A DNA stretch of 64,000 nt from positions 126,462,112 through 126,526,111 of the forward strand of contig CM038047.1 in assembly GCA_021397845.1 (NCBI GenBank). The letters are read 5' to 3'. Below the pieces are notes generated by a model. The model ran no database searches and was not told where the DNA came from. It was given only the letters and a program-made list of their open reading frames with translations. This document shows, piece after piece, positions 55,362-64,000 of the stretch (its first letter is position 1; each line of letters opens with the position of its first letter). Source of the stretch: Areca catechu. Its lineage: Eukaryota; Streptophyta; Magnoliopsida; Arecales; Arecaceae. The position numbers and the translations under genes are program-made.

Positions 55362-56469
55362 GCACACGGACTTAACTTGGACTAGGGGTTTTGCTAGACC
55401 TAGAGTACAATCAAATGTAAGGTCAAATTGACAATCTCGGTTGTAGTAACTTGGCACCTGGCTAGGTAAGTGTAATGTTAGTAGAGATTCCTCTTTGCTT
55501 GCCTTAGACACCAATTAGAAATTGGCTAGGTAAGTGAACCAACCGACTTTCCTTTGGGCTCATGTCCCTGAACCACTTGCCTAGACACCAGATAAAGCAT
55601 ACACAAACAGGGTGTCAAAGTTGGCTTGACACTTGACTCGACCTGACCTTGTGGGTGTCCCTAGCTCGCTAGAGCAAATAAATTTCTAATCCATTTTAAT
55701 TAGGGTTGGGTTCGTTATGCAAGTTGGTGATTTTTGGGTAATGAAATCCTGACCCTATGTCAATTTGATGCCCTTAATTTGCTTTACCATGAAATGAATA
55801 CAACAAACATATGGATCCAAATTTCAGGTGCAGAATTAGTCTGTTGCAGTTCTAAAGTGGTGGAAAAGTGTAATGTAACAGATTCAAAAAAAATTAAAAA
55901 ATTCACAGAAGATTGCTAACTTCTAGCTGATATGCCATAAGAAAGGAACTTTAAAAATAAAATCTATACTATGCTGAGCAGATACTGAAAACTAGTTAAT
56001 GGGAAAAAAAAACAGGACTGAACATAAAGGAATTTTAGCGATAGTGATGGAATGCAGGAATTTTCATTTTTTTTGTAGTTTTTTTCTGAGGATGAAGTTT
56101 TATATGCTGCTGATAACTAACTTAATATGGAGTAGGAAAAAAAGTATCTCAATAAAAAAATAACTACTTTCATTCAGACTTTTATGCGAATCTTAGTCAA
56201 CCTACTAAGAAATATAGCAAGCAGAATTTAAATAAACAAAGGCATTTACATACCAAACATCAAACTAAAAATTCACGTCCGCCCATGGGCTCATTATTCC
56301 CATGGGTCATGACAGTGTACTGGTGTACACCCACTCAGGAGGCATGAATTTTAGATCTAGATTGGATTTTAAAAACAATAACTAAGTAGCATGTATGAAT
56401 GCTATGCATGCAGAAAATTTTAGCAACCTACCTAAATGCACAAATTCAAAATTAACCCCAACCTACCAT
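55362..56469 (-). other. Leader of F, no gene
   Basis: Untranslated leader. It carries the conserved hairpin at 55511-55525 and a stretch shared with C (GGTCATGACAGTGTACTGG, CTCAGGAGGCATGA near 56306-56346). Confidence 0.7.
55511..55525 (-). promoter_or_regulatory. Conserved leader hairpin (F)
   Basis: Minus strand CCAATTTCTAATTGG: stem CCAATT/AATTGG with loop TCT. Both halves of the sixth pair differ from B and T in a way that keeps pairing. Confidence 0.5.
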
Positions 56470-56481
56470 GCTCTGATACCA
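56470..56481 (-). other. Primer-binding site of F
   Basis: Minus strand TGGTATCAGAGC, exact initiator tRNA-Met complement. Confidence 0.9.
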
Positions 56482-58617
56482 AATTGTAAGTGAAAAAGGG
56501 GATTTTGCAGATGCTTGCACTAAGCATGCAAGAGCAGGGAGTAGGTAAGTATTTTAAAATAATTTTAAAATAAAAGTCGAAAAACCTGCTCCGCACAGGA
56601 TCTAACATGATCCGGAAGCATGTACAGATAAAAACACGTCATGTAATGGATATGGAATTATTATAAAATATTTTACAAATCCAGATCTACATATGCATGA
56701 ATTATAAAAATAAAAACAATACCTTATTCCTGCCTGGAATAAGTCTGGAATAGACCTGGTATTGCAAGGATAGCGGGAATAACTTTATTCCCGTAGACTT
56801 CAAGCTCCAGCATGTTGAAGCTCTGTTTTTTTTGTTTCAACAACAACTATCCAAAGCAAATGGCAGCCCTTGGTCTCTTCTGCCGGTACAACAGCAAGGG
56901 AATACATTCTTCCTTGTAAGGAGAATGAATTGGGATCAAACCTTCCATGGTTGGATGCTCTTTGTACTGCAATTCCAGCAAACCTGCAACTTAAAATAAA
57001 AACCAAGAACAGTAGCAAATGAGATCGTTCCAGCTCTCAGATGCACTTAGGAGCACCCTCTAGAGGGGAGACACGCGCTGGGCTCCTCTGATACAATTTT
57101 CAGGCGATGCTAGTCACCGGAAAATCCTTGGATGGTGGGAAGAAGCAGAGCTTTCTTCTTCCTATTGAGCAAAAAGAACAGAGGCTTGTGGTTGATGGTT
57201 TCTCTTTCAAACGCTCAACAAGAGTGAGGTCAAAGAATAGACAATGGATAAAAGGGTCTCTCAGGCAGGTGGAATGGATGAACAAGCATTCTTTCTCATG
57301 GCCTTTTGCTCTCAGTTTTCTACCTCAAAACAGCGCCCCCCAAAATTCAACAGCAAGCAGCAGGTTTTATGAGTGGCGATCAAGGTAAACAACCGGTGGA
57401 ATGGGGAGCTAAGAGGATGTGTGGGAGAGGGGAAAGGCAGAATGCTTGGATCGTGGAAATTAATGAATTCAATCCAGTTGAATTCGTGGAGAACGGAAGA
57501 AGGAGAAGAGATGCCCAAAGCTCTGTTCGGCCATTCAATAAAGACCGGTTGGAAGGGATTAAAAAAATGGTTTAAAATAATTTAAATCGGGTCAAAGGGT
57601 TTTTAAAAAAATCCAAAAAGGTGTGAAATGGGTTCAACCATGTAATTAGATCAAAATCTAATTATCATAAGGTTAGGTCAAGTCCTGGTTAACCAGAAAA
57701 AATTCCTGATAAACCGGGAAAAACCCTGAATGACCCAAACCCGAGGGTAGTCCAATGTGCTCAATCAAACCATCACCGATAGGATTCCTAATCAAATACC
57801 GGTAACTGGATCAGGGAGTTATCCTCTATGGCGTGTGACCTCATAGGTTCGAACCTAGGCGGTAGCACTGGAACAATTCCAGTACCAGCTCAAGATACCA
57901 TCTAGCAATGGGTCCCGGCATTCGGATAGGTCAAAGATGCGAGAGCAATCGAACATCTGGCATATGGTTACCATATAATTCATCTCTTTGACCTCTAATG
58001 CTCAGGACGACTGAGATTGGGCTACCAACCCAAACAGAGTCAGTCCACTATGTGTCTCAACCTCGCAAGCCCAGTGACTCTTCACTAGGGCTACCCCGAC
58101 CGAGGATTTGCTAAATTGAGATACTGCGAGACATTCAATCCAAATGATTTGGACAGTCAATTCCATCTTGGTCCATCACTGCTCCACAAGTACTTGCCTG
58201 TACCAAGAAACCTTCCGTCACCGGATTAAAAATCCGGGTAGTCTGGCACCAAAGCACAGGGAGTTGCTTGCAAGCTACCATGATGACCTCAGGTCAGAGG
58301 GACAGATATACCCATATCCTTTCGTGAGTATCCCTTTGGCAGAAAAGGGGCTGCACAGAGTCACGTTCAATGAGATATCACATATCCCACTTGCAGATCA
58401 TATCAGTGTCACCACACTCATTTGGTCAAGTGGACAACCAAACGATGTGAACTAAAACAACCTATATTTGATATATTGCCGTCCAGTACAATGTATCTTT
58501 TGGTTGTGAACCTGGTTTAAGGACCACTCGATACATCCTCTCTTTATCGAAGTCAGTGTAGTCCTAAGGACTTCATCACATGGAAAGAGTTCATTTCAGG
58601 AAAATAATTTGTGATGA

Positions 58618-59984
58618 TGAAGGCCCACGTAGGCAACCCAAGAGGGGGGGTGAATTGGATTTTATAAAACTTTTATACTATTTAAAAGATGAACTAAAGC
58701 AAATGCAATTTAAGTGCTTGTGTATTTCAAATAAATGCAGTGGAAATAATGAAATAAAAGCATAAAGAGAACAATCACACAAACACAAAGATTTATAGTG
58801 GTTCGGTGCCAACCAAGCACCTACATCCACTCCCCAAGAACCCCTTGGGAATTCCACTAAGTTTGGTTTTATAACTTAGGCTCACCAACAACCTTTACAA
58901 CTTGTTTTGTCTTCGGGCTCACAAGTCAAACCCTAGTTGGTTTCAAGGCTCACCAACAACCACCCTTGGTTTTACGGGATAACCAAGAACCTAAACAACT
59001 TGTTTTGGCTTCGGGCTCACAAGTAAAACCCTAGTTGGTTTCAAGGCTTACCAACAACCACTTTGGTTTTCTAAGGCTCACCAAAAACCTCTTTGGTTTT
59101 CCAAGGCTCACCAAAAACCTTAAGTAAAACAATGTAAGAGCAAGTATAAATGAATACAATAAAAGCTTTCTAAAATAAAGCAAATATCTCTTTGAAGCCC
59201 GTTGAGAGTTGATGAAGATCTTGTCTTCAAGTTGATGAAGCCTTTGATTGATGCTTGAGGATATGAACTTTGGATGCTTTCTTTGAAACTTGGAAGCTTG
59301 AAGGCTTGAACCACTCAACTCTTGAATCCTTGAAGAATATTCAAAAATCTCACCAAAGGATTACTTCCCCAATTGATTTTTGATGTTTATATAGCCTCCC
59401 AATACTTAAATGACCATTTATAGCCGTTAGAGAGGAAAATATGACCATTTGGAAGCAAGTTGGAGAAGTTCTGCAGCCCAGAAAACTAGTCGTTACTGTT
59501 CAAGTGTCGACACTTCACCTTCAGGTGTCGACACTTCAGTTTCAAGTATCGACACTTCAGTTTCCAGGTGTCGACATTTCACTTCCAAGTGTCGACACTT
59601 CAGCTCCAGGTGTCGACACTTCACTGAAAGAGCTTTCTGAAGTTTTCTGTTTGTCTCAGGCCTTGAGTCGACACTTCACTCTTCAAGTGTCGACACTTGT
59701 TCCTCAGGTGTCGACACTTCATTTCCAAGTGTCGACACTTGCCTGTGCCATTGCTGAAACATCTTCAAATTGAAATTTTAACCTCTTCAAGTTCTTCCAT
59801 ATTAATTCCAAAGTCCATATACTTGATTTTCCATTAATTTAAGGACTTTTTCAACTGAAATATAAGCATTTTTTCATTCAACATGGTTGAGTACTAAGAT
59901 CTGAAAAATATACTTAAAATATAATTAGTACTCATATATACTTAAACATTTTGTCAATCATCAAAATCAAGATCAGAGTCAACA
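58618..59984 (-). mobile_element. Element H: Sirevirus-type solo LTR
   Basis: 1367 bp with perfect TSD GATGA at 58613-58617 and 59985-59989, and no internal region. It shares layout and words with LTRs of D (AAGAGGGGGGGTGAATTGG at the start, ATAGTGGTTCGG, the ATCATCAAAATC...GTCAACA end). A solo LTR is left when the two LTRs of an element recombine. Orientation is taken from D. Confidence 0.85.
59504..59740. repeat. Ten TCGACA-type palindromes in H
   Basis: Ten copies of a GTGTCGACAC-like palindrome (best form AAGTGTCGACACTT) at about 22-25-bp spacing, with one wider gap. They occupy the LTR position where D has GAGTCGACTC-like palindromes. Confidence 0.85.
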
Positions 59985-60131
59985 GATGAGATGCCAAATT
60001 TTATTAATTCATAAAAAGAATACAATACTGAGCACAACCGTCTACATCCCAGTCGATTGGCTTTGGGACACAATTCCCAACAACTCCCACTTGTACTAAA
60101 GCCAATCAGAAGAGTATCTAATACCCATTTC

Positions 60132-60587
60132 TCATTTACAATAGTCAAACTCTTTTATTTCGAGGGCTTTAGTGAAGGGGTCGGCCAGATTTTCTTTTCC
60201 ATCGATCTTTAGAAGATTGATGTCGCCTCGTTCCATGATCTCTCGTACGAGGTGATAGCGCCGCAGAATGTGCTTGGTGCGGTGATGAGCTTTAGGCTCT
60301 TTAGCTTGAGCAATGGCTCCAGTGCTGTCACAGTACACCGGAACAGGACCATCTAGGGAAGGTGCCACCCCTAGCTCTCCAAGGAATTTCCACAACCATA
60401 CAGCTTCCTTTGCTGCATCTGATGCTGCAATATATTCTGCTTCGCATACCGAGTCTGCAACAGTTGCCAGCTTGGAACTTTTCCAGCAAATCGCTCCTTC
60501 ATTCAGGGTAAATACAAACCCTGATACACTCTTGCTATCATCTCTATCCGACTGGAAACTGGAGTCAGAGTACCCCACAAGTTTCAA
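60132..60587 (-). pseudogene. RNase H domain of G
   Basis: 151 open codons to the natural end of pol. Motifs: GYSDSSFQSDRDDSKS (first Asp), CEAEYIAASDAAKEA (Glu), PVYCDSTGAIAQAK (Asp) and HHRTKHILRRYHLVRE. All catalytic residues are present. Cut off from RT by a TAA at about 60612. Confidence 0.85.
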
Positions 60588-60611
60588 GTCAGGTTCTCCA
60601 TAAATTAGACA

Positions 60612-61277
60612 TTAATCTTTAGTATTTCTTAAATACTTAATGATGGACTTAACCACCTTCCAATGCACCTCACCTGGGTCAGACTGGTATCTGCTCACTA
60701 CTCCTAGTGAGTATGCCACGTCAGGTCTAGTACATGTCATTGCATACATGATAGAGCTTATTGCAGAAGCATAAGGTACTCTACTCATGCGCTCTCTTTC
60801 CTCAGGAGTTGTCGCACAATCCTTCTTGGAAAGAATAATTCCAGAACCTATCGGAAGATAGCCTTTCTTGGAATTTTCCAAGCTGAACCGTTTCAGCACG
60901 ATGTCAATGTACATAGACTGAGACAGTCCCAAAAGCTTCTTAGATCTATTTCTATAGATCTTCATACCTAATATGTAAGAAGCTTCACCCAAGTCCTTCA
61001 TGGAGAACTAAGATGACAACCAGACTTTTATTCCTTGTAATGCTGCAACGTCATTCCCGATTAGGAGAATGTCGTCAACATACAGTACTAGGAATACAAC
61101 CACAGAACTATTAACCCACTTATAGATGCAGGGTTCTTCTCCGTTCCTAGCGAAGCCATACGATTTGATTCATCTATCAAACCGTAAATTCCAACTTCGA
61201 GATGCTTGCTTGAGTCCATAAATAGACCTCTACAATTTGCATACTTTTGATTCATCTGTGGATGTGAACCCTTCAGG
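60612..61277 (-). pseudogene. Reverse transcriptase of G, C-part
   Basis: Contains the catalytic YVDDILLIGND (about 61056-61088), then the open 60612-61001 (MKDLGEASYILGMKIYRNRS, GLSQSMYIDIVLKRF, YLRNTKD). A TAG at about 61278, where Gln is expected before PEGF, separates it from the RT N-part, and another stop lies near 61005-61180. Confidence 0.8.
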
Positions 61278-62285
61278 CTATATCATATACACCTCCTCTT
61301 CCAGTTCCCCATTTATGAAAGCGGTTCGGACATCCATTTGCCAGATCTCGTAATCAAAAAATACTGCCAAAGCAAGCATGATCCGAATGGACTTGAGCAT
61401 TGCCACAGGGGAGAAAGTCTCGTCATAATCGATACTATATCGCTGACGATACCCCTTGGCAACCAGACAGGCTTTATAGGTCTCTACCTTCCCATCTACG
61501 CCCCTTTTCCTCTTGAAGATCCATTTACACCCGATGGGTTTTATTCCTTCAAGCGGATCAACCAATGTCCAATCATTGTTGATTTCCATGGACTCCATTT
61601 CAGATCGCATAGCTCCAAGCCATGACTCAGAGTCAGATCTCTGAAGTGCATCCATATAGGTGATCGGATCCTCATTGTTCTCATCGAGCTTAATGGGATC
61701 ACCGTCCCGGACCAAGAAACCATAGAATCTGTTCGGCTGACGCGGTATTCTACCGGATCTCCTAATGGGTTCTGTGTGTGATTCAATCACAGCCGGTTCT
61801 ACGATGTCCTTAGAGTGTGCACGTTCTTCTATTGGCTGAACTTCATCAAGTTCAATCTTAGAAGCTATAGTTCCTTCTCCAAGGAACTCCTTTTCCAAAA
61901 AGATAGCTCTAAGAGCAACGAACACCTTTTGTTCTTTCTCAAAGTAAAAGAAATACCCTTTGGTTTTCTTAGGATAACTAATGAATAAACACCGATCAGA
62001 CCTAGGACCAAGTTTGTCTGAGTCTAAATGCTTTACGTAAGCCGGACAACCCCAGACCCGAAGGTGTGAGATTGAGGGTTTACATCCAGTCCACATCTCA
62101 TACGGAGTGGAGACAACAGACTTAATTGGAACATCATTTAATAAATAACAGGCTGTCTGAAGTGCATATCCCCAAAAGGATAGCGGCAAAGTTGCAAAAC
62201 CCATCATAGATCGAACCATGTCTAACAAGGTTCGATTCCTCCTTTCGGACACACCATTCAACTTGGTGTTCCTGGAGGAGTCCAC
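61278..62285 (-). pseudogene. Integrase C-part and RT N-part of G
   Basis: 335 open codons: the integrase catalytic Glu region (NGVSERRNRTLLDMVRSM), FWGYALQTACYLLNDVP, FISYPKKTKGYFFY, then RT start NDWTLVDPLEGIKPIGCKWI, ACLVAKGYRQRYSIDYDETF and WQMDVRTAFINGELEEEVYM with the first RT Asp. The upstream frame is joined by a 1-bp deletion near 62262. Confidence 0.85.
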
Positions 62286-63178
62286 TGAGAGAGAATTCCA
62301 TTCTCCTCAAGATATGTCAAAAATTTACCAGATAAGTATTCACCACCTCGATCAGATCGAAGGATTTTAATACTTTTTCGGGTTTGCTTTTCTACTTCAT
62401 TACAGTATTGTTTGAACATTTCAAATGACTCAGACTTATGTCTCAATAAAAAGACATAACCGAACCTTGAAAATTTGTCTATAAAAGTAATGAAATATTT
62501 GTATCCTCCTCAGGCACTAACTGTCATCGGTCCACATACATCAGTATGTATTAGACATAGAAGTTTTGTAGCTCGTTCACCTTTTCCAGTAAAAGGTGAC
62601 TTGGTCATTTTACCAACTAAACAGGATTCACAAGTGGGCAGTGATTCAGAATCACTGACCTCAAGGAGTCCATCTCCTCGCTTCTTGTTTTTCCTATTTT
62701 GGTTAATATGACCTAGCCTACAGTGCCAAAGATACAAATCGTTGATATTATCTAACCTTGGGCGTTTGCAAGAAGTGTACATTACACTAACAGGCCTTGA
62801 TAGTACATATATGTTATTATTTAATCTAGCTTTCATTATCATAGAGTTATTCAAATAAACATTGCAAAAATCTCCCTTTATTGATAGTTCAAAACCACAA
62901 TTGGCCAAAAGGCCTACAGAGATTATGCTCATAATGAAACTAGGACAATAGTGACTGTCGACTAGTTCGACAATACAAGACTCAAAGACAAGATGCAGGA
63001 CTCCGACCGCCAGTACTGGAACACGACTTCCATTCCCGACGCTCAGAAACTGTTCTCCATCTTCGAATCTTCTGCTAACTTGAAGTCCTTGTAACGAATT
63101 ACAAACATGAATTGGACTACCTGTATCCAATACCCAGTTAGTAGTATCAATAATAGAGTAATTACAAGGTTTTATCAT
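62258..63178 (-). pseudogene. Protease and integrase N-part of G
   Basis: 62510-63178: protease motif WVLDTGSPIHVC, GAG-pre-integrase LYLWHCRLGHIN, finger CESCLVGKMTKSPF and HTDVCGPMT with the first integrase Asp. A TGA (near 62510) stands where relatives have Arg before GGYKYF. 62258-62446 continues with SDRGGEYLSGKF, the second Asp. Confidence 0.83.
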
Positions 63179-63259
63179 ATAAATACCTTGTTCAGCAGAC
63201 TTCTGCTTCCTCGGCCTGTTCGGATCAAGGGACGCAATATAAAGAGGACAGTTCCTCTT

Positions 63260-64000
63260 CTAGTGTCCCTTCTTCTTGCAATAGAAACATTCTGCAGAAG
63301 ATTGATCAGCCTTATACTTCTTGGTCTGACTAGGGCCAGGAGCATTCTGCACATTCTTTCCATTTTTATTTGTTTTCTTCTTCCCTTTCTTAAAGGGACG
63401 ACGACCTCTACTTCCTCCCACTAAATTCACCACCCCCTTATTCACTTGGTGGTCTTTCTCGAAAGTTTGCAGCAACCCCAAAAGACCATGGTAGTTGACT
63501 GCAGGCTTGTTCATTCTATAATGATCGAGAAAATTAAGATAGGAGGAGGGAAGAGAATTCAGGATCGCATCCTTGCCGAGCTGCTCGTGCAAGGGGTATC
63601 CGAGTTTTCCCAGCTTTTCAATCAGCTCGATCATGTACAATACATGATCAGTAACTGAACCACCATTCAGCATCTTGGAGTTGTAGATGGCACAAGACAC
63701 TTTGTACCATTCTACATCATCCGGGGTGCTGAAGGATTCCTTCAACTTTTGAAGGATTTCATCATGTTGGGCCTTCTCAAATTTGTGACTGAACTCGTCG
63801 TTCATCGTCGCTAATATAATGCAACGGACAATAGTTCGATCAGAGACCCACTTCAGATAAGCGTCTCTGACCGCACTCCGTGCATTTGCGGGAGGGATTT
63901 CAGGTGCTGGATCCGTTATCACATAAAGGATCCGTTCATGCTCCAGAATGATTCTTATCCTTCGATACCAACTATCGAAGTTGTGACCCTTTAACTTCTC
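63260..64000 (-). pseudogene. gag of G, N-terminus off window
   Basis: The frame is open from the window edge (LKGHNFDSWYRRIRIILEHE) through the copia gag (WYKVSCAIYNSKMLNGGSV, LIEKLGKLGYPLHEQ, ILNSLPSSYLNFLDHY), a basic linker (GRRPFKKGKKKTNKNGK) and a zinc knuckle CFYCKKKGH. A TAG at 63260-63262 interrupts the knuckle before its last Cys (KRNC follows). It forms the particle in intact copies. Confidence 0.85.

Larger units (their letters stand above)
37208..56484 (-). mobile_element. Element F: chromovirus carrying the T array
   Basis: Pieces 37208-43061 and 55057-56484 on the minus strand: 3' LTR, chromodomain, integrase, RNase H, RT, protease, gag, leader and PBS. T is inserted in gag. 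The 5' LTR is not seen after the PBS because the sequence from 56485 reads as the LTR of G. Broken frames and a mutated RT active site show it is dead. Confidence 0.8.
56485..60082 (-). repeat. 3' LTR of G, interrupted by H
   Basis: The minus-strand start TGTTGGGAATTGTGTCCC (end at 60082) is next to polypurine AAGTGGGAGT. The far end is proposed at TGTAAGTGAAAAAGG (56485), giving about 2.2 kb without H; that boundary is uncertain. The open frames at 57107-57585 and 58144-58455 are not gene-like. Nothing else is seen in this stretch. Confidence 0.6.
56485..64000 (-). mobile_element. Element G: Ty1/copia element, 5' end off window
   Basis: Minus strand: gag, protease, integrase, RT, RNase H, polypurine tract and 3' LTR. 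Long open stretches with single lesions (two TAG, one TGA, one TAA and one 1-bp deletion) point to moderate age. The 5' LTR and PBS are right of the window. Confidence 0.85.

Noticed and set aside
57107..57585. Overlapping 60-90-codon ORFs in the LTR of G
   Set aside because: No recognisable domain, open in several frames at once, and inside an LTR.
63260..63262. TAG in the gag zinc knuckle of G as programmed readthrough between gag and pol
   Set aside because: G has three more stops and a deletion elsewhere, and the stop splits the knuckle itself, so decay is simpler.
1..64000. Host genes or a defence or biosynthetic cluster
   Set aside because: Every supported frame is retrotransposon gag, pol or an element-specific ORF. 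All stretches above 300 bp without genes are LTR, leader or element spacer.

Overview
This is a piece of a flowering-plant genome made almost entirely of nested LTR retrotransposons. No host single-copy gene, tRNA or rRNA gene is visible. The evidence is chromodomain-bearing Ty3/gypsy polyproteins, Ty1/copia polyproteins, primer sites complementary to plant initiator tRNA-Met (TGGTATCAGAGC), TG...CA LTR ends and 5-bp target-site duplications (TSDs). Most reading frames are broken. I name the elements A, B, C, D, E, F, G, H, T and T-rel. All family names are my own readings, because no database search was possible.

Layout. 1-1973 (+): 3' end of T-rel, a relative of T (chromodomain and a 1637-bp LTR), inserted into the gag gene of chromovirus A. 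1974-7553 (+): A, a decayed gypsy chromovirus with its 3' LTR. 7554-7911 and 16000-16366: two pieces of the 3' LTR of element C (-), split by B. 7912-15999 (-): B, a complete young gypsy chromovirus with TSD CCCCT. 16237-19968 plus 30642-30811 (-): interior of C, a non-autonomous chromovirus derivative. Its leader is split by D (19969-30636, -), a decayed Sirevirus-type copia element with an extra 3' reading frame. 30816-37207 (-): E, a decayed chromovirus cut at its gag by F. 37208-43061 plus 55057-56481 (-): F, another chromovirus. 43062-55056 (+): T, a nearly identical tandem array LTR-interior-LTR-interior-LTR inside the gag of F, with a single TSD TGGTC. 56485-64000 (-): G, a copia element running off the right edge; its 3' LTR holds a Sirevirus-type solo LTR, H (58618-59984, TSD GATGA).

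The most interesting system is the non-autonomous lineage represented by T and C. Both have lost reverse transcriptase, RNase H and the integrase catalytic core. In their place sits a shared coding segment that I do not recognise, joined to integrase just past the second catalytic Asp and followed by the integrase C-terminus and chromodomain. T has also lost capsid and protease, but keeps an intact 546-residue ORF identical in both array units. T, B and F share a leader hairpin with one compensatory base-pair change, a candidate signal for borrowing the machinery of autonomous relatives. T also carries four 31-bp repeats, each with a primer-binding site. Its LTR ends at the third repeat, whereas the LTR of T-rel ends at the first, so the LTR appears to have grown by moving its priming site.

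Insertion order from nesting: C predates A, B and D; A predates T-rel; E predates F; F predates T and probably G; G predates H. By eye, the LTR pairs of T and B differ at very few sites (recent), while those of D differ heavily (old).
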